From Balamuthia mandrillaris (Eukaryota; Discosea; Longamoebia; Balamuthiidae): a stretch of DNA of 64,000 nucleotides. The stretch lies in assembly GCA_031835245.1 (NCBI GenBank), contig JAVKOQ010000020.1:295052-359051 (forward strand), in the 5' to 3' direction. A program made the position numbers and the translations under genes. The notes under the pieces are model-generated. The model was not told the origin of the DNA, did not search any database, and worked only from the letters and a program-made list of their open reading frames with translations. Each line of letters opens with the position of its first letter. The first letter of the stretch is position 1. This document shows, in pieces, positions 38,394 through 50,841 of this stretch.

Positions 38394-39307
38394 GCTCTCC
38401 CTTCCCCTTTCACTCTCCCTCGTCCACGTAATTAATGGAATAATGGCCACCAGCACTCCGAAGGTGTTGTGTGTAGGAGGTATTAGGAACTATCTGTACA
38501 AAATAGAATCCAGAAAAACAAGAAAAAAGCGACGCGATTCTTCTGTTGGAGAAGGCGCAGAAGTCAGAGAGGAAGGCGATAGTGACAGCACTATCGATGA
38601 AAAAGAATTAGCTGTTGAGGAAAGCCCCATATTTGCATCTCCTACCGCTAAATCTAGCTCAGCGCAAGATACACAGCATCTACTTGGCACGTTCCACATT
38701 CACTGGCGGACTACAATGGGAGAGAGTGCCGTTAAACTTCATCAAGTTTATTATTTGGTGAGCATCACTCCCGTCTGCTCTTCATTGTGCACCCAATCCA
38801 CTTCTAATCTGCTACTTCAAACATTCTGTAGCCACCAAAAAGGAGGAGTGTTAATCTGGAGTTTGTTTCTTTGCCATCAGAGATTGTTCTAGAACAGACA
38901 TTTACGGCACTTTGCAAGCTTACCAATCAAACCAACCGTACCATAGAACCTGTGCTAAAGCTTGCCAAATCTGAGGCCACTGGTATCATTACCACTGCGA
39001 TTTCAGGAATGGTCAGTATCTTACAAATGTCCTGCTGGGTAGTGGCTACCTGTTATTCTGACACCTAATTGTACAGCAACTGCCAACGCTACCCGCTTAC
39101 AGCAGCGTTACAGTGCAACTGCGATTCTTCCCGCTCCTCCCAGGCATACAACAGCTTGGTGGCATCAGTCTAATGGATGGTCTCACGGGTCGCTCCTATG
39201 ACTTTGATCCTGTTGACGTGCTAGTTTCCCCTTCTGCTGCCCTCTCTGCCCCCAACAAAGCACAAATCTCATTTTCTCCTTCTTCTGCCCCATCGCTGCT
39301 TGAGTGA
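37291..39307 (+). CDS. TRAPPC13: TRAPP complex subunit 13
   Basis: Eight exons (37291-37363, 37434-37614, 37684-37902, 37969-38086, 38214-38347, 38454-38757, 38832-39011, 39077-39307) join to 479 aa. Family landmarks in order: NPPLTLKVMRLSKP, LPRSFGMIYVGQPFCCYLSLLN, VKVDLQT-like MKVDLQTRQQE, YLVCTTSYLEGAERRSFKKLFKF, SLLVEIQIKNMVQNPVVLSSV, RNYLYKIE, and the LGTFHIHWRTTMGE strand (human VIGKLDIVWKTNLGE). The beta-sandwich fold and length fit TRAPPC13/Trs65-like proteins. Known role: accessory subunit of the TRAPP tethering complex in secretion and autophagy. An ~50-aa acidic insert precedes LGTFHIHW. Exon 6 starts at an acceptor within GCCACCAG (38453). Confidence 0.9.
38131..38395 (+). repeat. 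GA and CT microsatellites in two TRAPPC13 introns
   Basis: (GA)n at about 38131-38176 in intron 4 and (CT)n at about 38356-38392 in intron 5. The first runs against the usual coding-strand pyrimidine bias of this window. Confidence 0.95.
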
Positions 39308-39473
39308 TTGGGATACTCTTCTTAGTAAGGTTAACAACGGCAGTCATAAGATATGACCCGAATAGAAACAACGAATTAGTCTTTTGGGTTGCTTTGCGCC
39401 GCCTTAGCCTATAACTGTTATAAATAATTACAAAATAAAAAAAGAGAGCAAAGGGGATGCCGTTGATCCCACA

Positions 39474-41330
39474 TCAGTCGTGGTATTTCCCATGCTTGTC
39501 GTCGTGTTTGTGGTGGTGATGCTTGAGCTTATTCCGAAGCACTCGCACGGCAGCTGGCTTTATCTGATTCATAGGTGATGGTCAGTGTGACAAACAAGAA
39601 CAGAAGAATTAAGGGAAGCAGCAGCTTACAGTAGCATGAATGGGCAACGTGGTAAACAAGTCGCCATCACCTTGACAGGGAATGGGCTGATTTCCAGCTA
39701 CCCGCACATCAATTGTGTACCTAGCCTGCAGGTATGTTATGTTGGAGTCACGAGAGGGATGCTTCTTTACCAGCAAGTTGATGAGGGCGTGGGTGTATTC
39801 CATCCCAGAGGTTAGTCGAAACACGCAGACATCAACGATGCCGTCGTTGGGCTTGATGTGCTGACCCCACACGTAGCCAGGACCAAGCCCCACCGAAGCA
39901 GAGTTGGCCAGGACCACTTCTGAAGCGCAAAGAATATGTTCTACGCCGTCAACTGTGATGAAGAAGGTGGTAGGTTGATAACCGAAGAAGGCCTTCATGC
40001 CGCTCCATACGTAGGCAAAGACGCCCAACCTCTTCTTTGTACTAGACTTTGTTTTCTCAACGGTGACGGCGCCTACCCCAATGTCCACATGCAACAAAAA
40101 GTGGGTGCCGTTGATGTGTATTAAATCTGCCTCGATGAGCTCCATGTCGTCATTCATGTGGGCCAGCATACGGATGGCCTTCCTGGTGTTGAGGGGGATG
40201 CCCATTTCCTGGGCGATAGCATTGCCTGTGCCAAAGGGGATTATGCCCATCGGAATCCTGGAACCAGCCATACCATCTAATGCCCACGATATCGTGCCAT
40301 CCCCTCCCGCAATGAAGATGTAGTCATAGTAGCGGCAGTCCTCGTCTGGTTCAGGTGAACCCTCCTCAGGAGTACTGGTAGACGAGGCTGCCTCCGATGT
40401 TGGTCTTGAAGACGACATTTTCTCTTTTTCCTTTTCTTCTGCTTCCTCTTCTCCTACCAATTCCTCTCCTTCCATTTCATCCTCACCCTCATCCTCATCA
40501 TCCTCCTCCTCCTGTTGCCGGGGTTGAGATGCTCGCTTTTCAACTTTGGCTTTTCGCATTTTTTCTTCTGCTTCTCTTGTTGAAGTGGTCTCTTCCGAAG
40601 GATCTACAGCAGAAGTTGCAACTGGTGATGATTCTGAGAGCGATGAAGATGCAGATGACTCCAATTCAGGTTTCTCCTCCTCACTGCTATCGTCATGCCT
40701 CTTTCGCAACAACTTGAGTCGTCGTCTATGCTTATTGTGTTTACCTGCTTTGGAGGGACCTTTTTCAGCTTTGCGGCCATCCGCTTCTCTCTGTTCTTTG
40801 TTGCTATCTGTGGATGCTTTTCTCTGATGTTCTTCGTCTTCTTTTTCTGCTCGTGCTTTCTCTTGCTCCTCCTCCTCTGTTTCAAGACCAAGACTTTTAG
40901 GGTCAAACACCAGATACTCTTCCCACCGCTTCCTCTGTCTGGCTTGATGGAGAACAGAGACAAGATCCAACCGAGGCGTTCGAATTTCGAACAAGTCCCA
41001 GTGCCACTTCTTGCTGTCGAAATACCTCTTCATCAGCCGTTTCAGCTGCTTGATATCCGCGGAGCCAGAGAGGGCGTTGTAGACAATGAAAATGTTGCCT
41101 TGTTCCTTGACCAGAGGCGCCGTCTTGCCAGTGTCGCTGTCTTGGTCGCTCGGCTCCTCCCAATCGGGTTCTCTGTTGGCCGCCTCACAATTGCAGGAAC
41201 TCCAAGGGGAACCCGGTGGGGAGAGACTGCCATCCTCCAGAGGTTCTTCTTCCTCGTCCTCCTCTTCTGCTTCTGGGACTATGTCGGAGAAGGGAGTGAA
41301 CACAAAGTACTCGCTGTAGTCAGTGGTCAT
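39474..41330 (-). CDS. Diacylglycerol-kinase-catalytic (DAGK_cat) lipid kinase with split catalytic domain
   Basis: Two exons (41330-39630, 39563-39474) give 596 aa. After an acidic N-terminus the domain opens with NIFIVYNALSGS and KQLKRLMKRYF. About 190 charged low-complexity residues (Glu/Lys/Ser) then intervene before the nucleotide-binding core YIFIAGGDGTISWALDGM and IPFGTGNAIAQEMGIP. The C-terminal lobe follows: HVDIGVGAVTVEKTKS, LGPGYVWGQHIKPNDGIVDVCVF, then PCQGDGDLFTTLPIHATIKPAAVRVL. The GGDGT and GTGN motifs are intact, so activity is plausible. DAGK_cat enzymes phosphorylate diacylglycerol, ceramide or sphingosine; no C1 or sphingosine-kinase signature fixes the substrate. Convergent with TRAPPC13. 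Confidence 0.82.
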
Positions 41331-42116
<786 letters not shown>

Positions 42117-43572
42117 TTAAGGCTTTTCTTTGCTGTTGGAGGAATCGTCACCAGAAGCAGCCGATGGTGTCTGCTGCCAAACCTTCTTCAAGTCTTGGGC
42201 GTAGACCTCAGGAATGGTGTTGATGACCCACACATCGTACATGCGCTCCGTGGGGCCGGTGTCGTTGGTGTAGATGCTGGAGGGGTACGGCCTAGAAAAG
42301 AACTTGAAATGAAGCCAAAAGTCCTCACGCTTGTCCCCGATTGGGCCAGAGAAAGAGGCCATGTTGAAGGAGCCAACGCCCAAGGCTTCATAACCGGCCA
42401 ACACTTTGGTCATCGCGGCGGCCGCTTCCTCCACTTGCTTCTCGCTCAAGTCGGTAATAGAGCACACTCCCTGTTTGAGTTTCAGAGAGGAGGAAAAAAA
42501 GCGAGGGAGGGTTAGGATGTACAAGAGCAAAGAAAGCATGGAGATGGTGGCTGGGCAGAAGGGAGGGCAGAAAGGAAAAGGCGAGACGTAGGAGAGAGCA
42601 CCGGAAAGTAAATGGCGACTTCATTGAAGCCGCGTGGTGCGAATGGAGTGAGAACGGTCAACTGCTCGTTCTTGGCCACGAACCTAACGTCAACACATCA
42701 GCACATGATACACCTCTTAAGAAAAGATAAAAGGAAGAATCCGCTCCCATACTTAAGAAGGAAAAACAAACCTTTGGTCCAACTTCTCTTCAGTGGCGGC
42801 AAGGTCGGCGTAGTAGCTGCTCTTATGCTCGGCGGCATACTTGCTGGAAAGATCGAGCACGCGCTCCACCTCGGCGGTGGGCCTCTCCTCCACAAAGATT
42901 TGCATGTGGGGGTGAATGATGGAACCAGCGGAGGGAGGCATGTAGTTCCACACCAAAGTAGGGTACCACCGGCCCGTCTCCGAGGTGAGGGTGGAGCTGA
43001 CGGCGTTCATGAACTGCTGGGAGGCAAGCAGCGTGTCCTTGAGCTGCGTTTGGGTGAAGCCCAACAACGGCAAGTAGTGGGCGTTGCTCATGACAGCCAC
43101 GGCATGGTTCTCTGCAAAAGGATGCAAGTTTGGGAAGATGACCGTCTCGCCCTGGTTACAAAACAAAAAGAAGGAGGAGTGCGTTCAGATTACGCTAAAA
43201 CGTTTTTTGTTGCGGTAACGCAAAGTTGTTGTTGTGTGACGAGCAAGACAGCAGCCGGTGGGGAGCTGCTGCTGCTGCTGCTGCTGCTGCTGCAGAACAA
43301 GTACGTACCCTAATGATGCGGCCATCGTCAGGGCCCAAGCTTTCGGGAAAACGAGGCACCTTCTCGAATATGACCTCGGGGAGGAAAGGGTCCCTGCTCT
43401 TGGCCTTTTCTACAATCTCCTGGAGGTTGCTGTCAATGCCGCCGGTGGAGGTGGGACGCGTGGCCCGTGAGGGGTTGATACGCGATTGCCCTCCCGTCAA
43501 CGGGTCCACTCGGAATTGGACGTTGTTCTTTACTCTCATTTGAAAGTCCACGGCATTGGCTTTAGCTTCCAT
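42117..43572 (-). CDS. GalT-like HIT-superfamily nucleotidyltransferase / phosphorylase
   Basis: Four exons (43572-43309, 43151-42772, 42683-42602, 42470-42117) give 359 aa. The galactose-1-phosphate uridylyltransferase fold shows in RDPFLPEVIFEKVPRFP, GETVIFPNLHPFAENHAVAVMS, LVWNYMPPSAGSIIHPHMQIF (the HxHxQ nucleotidyl-transfer motif), and the second half VLTPFAPRGFNEVAIYF. It lacks the N-terminal CPFC zinc motif of classical GalT. That makes it closer to ADP-glucose phosphorylase or other GalT-like proteins. Reaction: probably nucleotide-sugar phosphorolysis or uridylyl/adenylyl transfer via a His intermediate. Substrate is uncertain. Intron 1 carries a CTG repeat. Confidence 0.78.
43264..43292 (+). 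repeat. (CTG)n trinucleotide repeat in GalT-like intron 1
   Basis: Nine or so CTG units between 43264 and 43292, inside the intron 43308-43152. Confidence 0.95.
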
Positions 43573-43802
43573 CCTTCTGTTTTGTTGTTGTTGTTGTTGT
43601 TGCAGGAACTGGTTTGCTTTGTGCGAGAAGGAGCACAGCTTATTTTTCTGCTATACTTTAATCGCAATTCAGGTAATCGTTGTTTCATTCCCGTGTCGTC
43701 CTGGAGTTTCTGTTTCATGTCGGCGTGAAGGTGATCACTTGCAAAACACCAACAGAGCAGAGAAAGTAAGTACTGCAGTCGCTGGCCACTACTACCGTCG
43801 AA
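43573..43802. promoter_or_regulatory. Head-to-head promoter of GalT-like and RluA-like genes
   Basis: 230 bp between divergent starts, with a short (TTG)n tract near 43582-43603. Confidence 0.45.
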
Positions 43803-45475
43803 ATGTTGGTTGGCGGTGGCGGTGGACATGCGCATGCCTATGGCGCCCACATGCTGTACGGCCGGAGAATTGCTGGCAGTGGCCTAATGCCTGCTGCTTT
43901 CCCTTTTGCGGGGAGGGTCGCTCCTCGCTTCTTTTTTCGAATCAAGGGAGTGCCGGCCATTCCCCAACGCTGTTATTTCTATGCCTCGCGCGTGCCGCTC
44001 AACGGTAGGCGGAGTATCAGAGCAACCACTGCCAGCACCGCTAGTTCTTCCAATTCTGGCGGTTGGGGCACTGAAGCGAAGAGAGAAGGGTGGGTCAAAC
44101 TGACGCCCGAACAGATTGCCGAGTATGAACGTGCCCAAGAAGAAGCCACTTTGCAACCACACAATGAACCTGAAGAGGGAGAAGAACAGGAGGAACAAGA
44201 AGAAGAAGAAGATGAGGAGGAGGAGGAGGAGGAAGAGGAAGACGAGGAGGAATGGAATAATTGGGAGGAAGACGAGGAGGAAGACGAGGAAGAGGAGGTG
44301 GAAGATGAAGAATGGGGAGTCCGCGATGACGAAGATGACAAAACAGAAGAGCAGAACGGCGACAAAGACAGTCTAACCGGCGAACAGGAGGAAATGCTAA
44401 CAGCGAAGCATGAGTGGTCACCAGAGGATAGAGACATACCGCTTTTTGCGCGAAAAATCCGGCAACATCTGCGGAGACACAACCCAGAGGTCTTTCAAGA
44501 GATAGAAAGAATTGGAGAAGAAGCGGCACCCCAAACAGAAGACGAAGAGAAGGAGAAGGAGGGGGAGGAGGAGGAGGTTACCAAAACGCACAAGTTTTTC
44601 CAGCAGCACACTGTCTCCAAGAACGAAGCGGGCATGCGGTTGGATCGGTGGCTCAGAGAAAAATTCCCTGAACTTCCGCTCACTCTCTTCCAACGGCTTT
44701 TACGTAAGAAGAAGGTATCCCATCACATGCTCTTATTGCGCTTGTAGATACATGCGTCCATATGTACTTACATCACCTCACCACAGATCACTATCAACTC
44801 GGACTTTAGGATAGAGAAGTACGTGTACAAGCCCTACGAAGAAAACAAAGCACTAAAAGGGCACAAGGTAGAAGGATCGTATCACATCGCTCTGGGAGAT
44901 GTTATCATCTTACCTTCCTCTTTGTTCTCCGAAGAGCTCCACCAACAAAAGTTGCGGGAAGGACAAGCCGCCAAACAAAACCGGGTGATGATTCCTCTGA
45001 CCGAAGGAGAAATACAGTTAGTGAAAAGCTGGGTGCTTTACCAAGACGATCGCATCATAGCCATCAACAAGCCTCCAGGATTACCAGTACAAGGAGGCAC
45101 TGATATTACAGAGTACTACCTGGATCGCTTCCTTCCTGCATTGCAGGATGATTACGAAGACCCCCCACGATTGGTGCACCGACTGGATAAAGAATGCAGC
45201 GGTGTGTTATTGCTTGGACGCACGAGAAAAGATGCAGACTATCTGGCTAAGCTCTTCCGAAACAAGAAGTTGCTGCGGAAGGAATATTGGGCAGTATGTG
45301 CTGGTGTACCTAATGCCAAGCAAGGGCGGTTAGCATCCCCTCCCTTCGTTTCTTGTTTTGTTTGGTTGTATTGCTTTGTCAACTTATTTTGCTTTCTACT
45401 CAGGCTGGAAACTCCACTAATTAAGGCTGGGAAGAAAATGATAGCCCTGGAGGCTATGGAAAGTATGTTGATCGC

Positions 45476-45512
<37 letters not shown>

Positions 45513-46115
45513 TCCACAGGTCTGTCTTACTGTTTTTTTTTATTTTTTATTTTTTGTAATAAGAGGGAGCAAAGATGGCTGTCAGCCGATATAAACTGCT
45601 GGAGAGTGCTGGTCCGGAAGTATGATATCTGCACATCCCGCTGCATGCCAAGAGAGAACAAATGGAGTTTAATTGAGAAAATCCATACTAACAGCTACAT
45701 TTTTACAGTTATCATTCCTGGCATTGTATCCGTGGACCGGGCGAAAGCATCAGTTGAGGGTGCAATGCGCTTCAGTGCTGAAAACTCCGATTCTGGGAGA
45801 TACCAAGTATGCTCACAACGATGAGGATAAGTTTTCAGTACGTATCTTAATCATATCCGGCCATCTTTTGCTTCCTTTAATCGCAAACCAATGCGCACTG
45901 ACTCCTCCCTTCCTCTTTGCAAGTTGATACTGGGCAAAATAGAGAAGCTGCACCTGCATTGCCGCTCCATTGAACTGCCTCACCCCCAAAAAAAGAACGT
46001 GCGTCTGCGGATATTCGCCTCGCCACCACCCCACATGATGCACACCTTAAAAGAGTTTGACTGGACAGAGGCAGTGCCGAAACAACTCTCCCTGCAGTCT
46101 CGTTTAGCCACCTAG
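43803..46115 (+). CDS. RluA-family pseudouridine synthase (S4 plus catalytic domain), probably organellar
   Basis: Six exons (43803-44714, 44787-45328, 45404-45462, 45564-45619, 45709-45837, 45924-46115) join to 629 aa. The N-terminus is basic and aromatic with few acidic residues (PRFFFRIKG, RCYFYASRVPL, RRSIR), compatible with a mitochondrial presequence. A long Glu/Asp-rich stretch follows. The S4-like region is MRLDRWLREKFPELPLTLFQRLLRKKK. The catalytic core has IIAINKPPGLPVQGG, RLVHRLDKECSGVLLLGRT (motif II with the catalytic Asp), FRNKKLLRKEYWAVCAG, and PWTGRKHQLRVQCA, then PILGDTKY. It isomerises uridine to pseudouridine in rRNA, tRNA or mRNA; resemblance to RPUSD-type enzymes is inferred. 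One intron carries a CT repeat. Confidence 0.87.
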
Positions 46116-46161
46116 AGCACTCCACCTACAACTCAAGCAGACAAAGTTTAAACTGGCTTTG

Positions 46162-46218
<57 letters not shown>

Positions 46219-46249
46219 ACACAACACACACACACACACACACACACAC

Positions 46250-46330
<81 letters not shown>

Positions 46331-47022
46331 CCCCACTCATTATTGGGGGTTTTCCTTTTTTCTTTTAGGTTTTGTTTTTTTAAAAAAAAGAAAGACAAGC
46401 ACCTGATAAATTACGGTCGACACCTTAAATTTAAGGAAGGTACCTAACGGCAAACGGCAGGATCTCGTTTTATTTCTTTTAGGAGTTCAGAAAAGGTAGC
46501 GACGAGGACGGACCGAGTCCCACCCCCCCTTTGACCCCCCGCGATAATCACCCCCTTCCCCTTTTTGCACCGTTTTGCCACCTTACCTTTGCGCCCCCTT
46601 CCTGTGCCCCTGAAACTATCTTCCGCCTATCAACCCACCTACCACCTACCTCTCCGACAAAAAGACCACCTGCCTGCCTGTCTAGCTATTGCCTCAGCTG
46701 AACTGACTCTAAGGTAGCTCTTTGTTCTCCGTCGCCCATTTTGCCTCACAAAAATTGTTTTTTTGTTGTTGTTGTTCGTTTGGGAGGCGCACATTTGCCT
46801 TTTGTGTTAGTGTGGCCCACCTTTTTTTTTTAAAAAAAAACCGATTGGAGTGAGCAGGCAGCAGCATGTTTGCTGACTTTAACTCTCCCTTTTATCGTAG
46901 CAGAAAGACGCCAGAGGGAGTTAGGCCTTGTTCAGCTGCTAGAACCAGTTAGCGTTGGTTTTTTAATTTTTTTGCCCAAGATTACACTTCTTCAGCCCTG
47001 TTTCTCCAACCGACTTTTTCCG
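46116..47022. other. Intergenic region with CA microsatellite, upstream of the homeodomain gene
   Basis: About 900 bp. The first 210 bp are mostly (CA)n (46166-46326). The rest is C-rich on the plus strand (46510-46680) and then T-rich. No gene is seen. Confidence 0.65.
46166..46326 (+). repeat. (CA)n microsatellite
   Basis: About 160 bp of (CA)n with a few single-base interruptions, 50 bp past the RluA-like stop. Confidence 0.98.
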
Positions 47023-48843
47023 ATGGAAGAATCGGAAAGGATTGCCATGCTGGAAAATCCCTCTCCTGGCATAAGGAAGAGGAAACGTATCCCATTGACA
47101 AAGGAGCAGGTGAAGCATCTTTCTGTCTCATTGTTTCATGGTACCTAAAACAGCATGCTTTGCTGACACCTTTGTTTCCTTTTGGCCCTGCACAACTATT
47201 TGCAGAGACAAGCACTGGAAGATGCCTTTCAAGAAAATAACTACGTTGCCAACAAAGAGAGAAGGAAGGCATTAGCGGCCAGGGTTGGATTAACTGAAGA
47301 GAAGATTCGTAAGTGGTTTGACAATCGTAGGATCAAGAAGCGCAAATATGAAGGAGGAACATTCTATCCCGGAGTGGCGGACTATGACTACAAATCAGGC
47401 GAGCAGATGAGCAAATCTGGCAGTGAAAGAGAGGAACAAGAAAGCGTTGGGCGCCATACGGACAAGAATTCTCCCCTGAGCGATGGAACCGCCGGCGGCC
47501 CTCGTTCAGGAGGTTACGCACGAAAGCATCACGGCAAGCACCACACTGATCAATTTCATTCGCATCCCTCCGATTTGCCTTCATCTCGAATGGGCATGTC
47601 CGAAGAAGATGACGTTGGAAGGGAAGAAGAGCAAGAAGAAAAGGAACGAGGAGTGAGGACCCGAAATTCCGTCCGGTCAATGCCCTTAGAGCAACCCCAC
47701 CCATCAACACACTCCCCCCAACACCATCCATACCATCATCACCATCATCATCACAACACACACCCCCATCATCGGTCTGATGAAGAGATGCCTGTGTCCG
47801 GTAGCGCTGAGGATCGAGTAGGAGGGCCTTCGTCTATTGGCGTTGGAGATGGAGCTCACCCCTCTGCTGAAGAGGAGGAGCCTTGCAAGTCTCGCTACCT
47901 CGCACCCGCAGTACCGAAAACAAGACCTTATGAAAGTCGTGATTCCTGTGACTTTGACAACCTGGGTTCCGACGATCCAAAGAAAAAGAAGAAATCAATG
48001 GATAAGCACCGATTACAGTCTTTCTTGGATTGGGTGAAGAAGAGGAAGGCCAAAAAGAATGACGGAGTTCCGGATGAAGAGGGTTACGAAGCTTTTGAGA
48101 AGGAATTCATGCGACTATGGGCAGCTCTCCGTTATGACGGGGAGGTCAGCCTTTTCCAAGGGGACGGCCACCTTATCAGCGCCAACATCGAAATTGTAAA
48201 TTTTAGTTTCCTGCTTGACGATGGTGATGCTAATAGGGACGGAGAGCTACACTCTGGACGGGATCTCCTCGAGGAGGACGAAGGAGAACCTGTTGAAGTG
48301 GGCTTGGAAGTGGACGGAGGGTTAAGCCGAGAGGGAAGCATAATATACGACCCCCAAAACAGTAGTCTCGGTCCTGGCGATGCCCCAGAAGACTTGGGTC
48401 TGAATCAAGAAGGCGACGAGAACGATGGAGGCGAAGTTCGGCACCAGGAGGAGGAGGAAGAGCGGGATGAAAGCGGCGACCAAGAGGAAGGCGAAGAACA
48501 GGAACTAGACCTTCCGCCCGAACGAGGACAGCTAGAAGAAGAAGAAGAGATGGATGGTGACGAGCAGGAAACAGGAGATTACACGAGATCTCAAGAACAA
48601 CTGGATGAATATCATCACCATCAGCAGCAAGAAGACGAAGAAGAGGAGGAGCATTTTGATGAAGGAGAGGACAGAGGAAACCAGAACGACATGCAAGAAC
48701 ATGCTGTGGCAGCGCTAGCTGCAGCAGCAGTAGAGGCAAGTAGTGAGGAAGGCCTGTTTGGCAGTTTGCACATACCAAGACAGAAGAGAAGATTTTCCAT
48801 TCGGTTTCACCACGATAGCAGAGTTATTGGAAGGTACCCATAC

Positions 48844-48877
<34 letters not shown>

Positions 48878-49308
48878 CATCATTCTTCTAACATTTGTCA
48901 AAAAAAACAAATCCCAGAATGGCAATTGGAACGCAAGTTGCATCGGAGACAATGGTATTTGAATACAATGACCCGGACCAAGCACTGGGACTGGAGGAGC
49001 CAGGTTCCCGCCCTTCCATTGGCATTAAGGCGGAGAGCAGAGCGCCCGATCCCGGCGCCTCTCTCGAGGGGTATGACAAGGAGTATGAACATCTGAACTC
49101 GTATTGGGCTTGGGGTGATCTCACCCAACTGGCCGAGTTTTTGGGCACAACTATGAAGCCAACCGAACTCTTGGCCTTCCTATTTTTATGCGCGACCACG
49201 CCCTACCACTTTGAAGTTCCCTACTGGTTCAAGGTCTGCATGAATAGGTACATGTTTGTGGATGAAACGGATACCGACTACTACTCCGAGCCAGATGAGT
49301 GGATCTAA
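47023..49308 (+). CDS. Homeodomain protein
   Basis: Three exons (47023-47109, 47206-48833, 48918-49308) give 701 aa. The homeodomain is at the very N-terminus, split by intron 1: KRKRIPLTKEQ, then RQALEDAFQENNYVANKERR, KALAARVGLTEEKIRKWFDNRR, and IKKRK. It has the typical 60-residue length, so it is non-TALE. Residue 50, the base-contact position in WFxNRR, is Asp. The middle is His- and Glu-rich and probably disordered. The end, LAEFLGTTMKPTELLAFLFL and PYWFKVCMNRYMFV, looks folded but I do not recognise it. Nuclear DNA-binding transcription factor; targets unknown. Confidence 0.88.
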
Positions 49309-49471
49309 GTACTGGCGCCATTTTCCCCGCTTTTTCCCCACCAGCCAACCAACTAATCAACCAACAACCTGTAAGAGAAAAAGAGAGAGAAGGCAGAGCG
49401 CCATCCTCTTGTGTCATCCCAAAACAACAAAAAAGAAATCTTAGACCAACCATATTACTTAAATTTTTTTG

Positions 49472-49799
49472 CTACTCATCCTGTTCTCGTGAAGGGGTGG
49501 AGGAGGAGGAAACTGCCGATTTGCTCTCTGTTTCCTCTTTGCGTTTCCGCCGTTTTGGCACAACTTTCTCCAAAACGAAGATGAAACAATCCAGCCCCCC
49601 GTTGTTAATGAAATGCTTGGAGCGGGTCTTCCAGCGATGCTTGTTCTTTTTTAAGATACTACAGAGTAGTCCTTTCATTGACGTTAGTAACACTGCCTTG
49701 CCACCTTCCACTAGTACTCTATTCATTTCCTTTAGTAGCAGCGGATATAGCTGCCGTGGTAATTGTACAGAGTAAGGGGATTGTGGTTTAGCCATGCAT

Positions 49800-49867
<68 letters not shown>

Positions 49868-50802
49868 AACCAGCATATTGCTAGATTTACTGCCATGCAT
49901 CTTGCCAAAAGGAATGTCAGAAATGATAAGGTGGACGCTAGCTGAATTCAAGGGAAGGGCTGAGTTTGCACAAAAGGGCAAATGAGCGATAGTTGGATAT
50001 TGCAGAGGAGACTGAACCAGTATGGCCTACCTGTTGCGTCCCAGCAAAACAGTTCAGTAGGGGCTACCTTTGGGGCAGACGCGCTGGAGGCATTGAGAAA
50101 TTTTACAGCCCGCTTAATTTGTTGGGGGTTGTTATCGCCACCAATGAAATGAGCTTGCAGCCATTCTTGCCTGCCTTCCATCAGAATCTTCCCTACCAAA
50201 TCATAACGCATACGAAAGTATGAGGAAAAAAGAGAAGTTTAATTTGTTCTCTGTTTGCAAAAAAAAAACAAACCTGATCCACACATAGGATCAACCACTA
50301 TCATGCTTTGCTGGATGTTAGCAGCTCTTCACATAGTGATTAAAGCAGTGTGGTTAGAAATTAAGTGGAAGTGAGGTTGACTATTTCTTTACCTACACAT
50401 ACAGTATGCAATGGAAGCCCGTAGGGCTGGACCACCTGCCTTTTGAGCATACTCTCGTTTCGATAAACTCTCTCTCTAAATATTGTAAATAAAAAGCAAC
50501 ACAGCAAACACAATAACATTGAGCCTACCTGCAGTGGCAAACCAATAGCAAATAACTCATCCGTGACATTGACGAACACCTCCAGGTCAAAGTTGGTCAG
50601 ATCCACCTTCCAATTGAACTTCTGTGGTTGTATTCCAATTGTTACCACAAAGAGGAAGAGAGAGAGAGAGAGAGAGAGAGAGAAGGGAAGATGTGACCTG
50701 CTGAAGGGCCTCACCAATGCAGCCTGCTATGTATTGGGACGAATGAGTCTTTGTTTTGATGCCACTGCGCTGCCAGTTGATGGATTGTTAAAATGGTATT
50801 TT

Positions 50803-50841
<39 letters not shown>

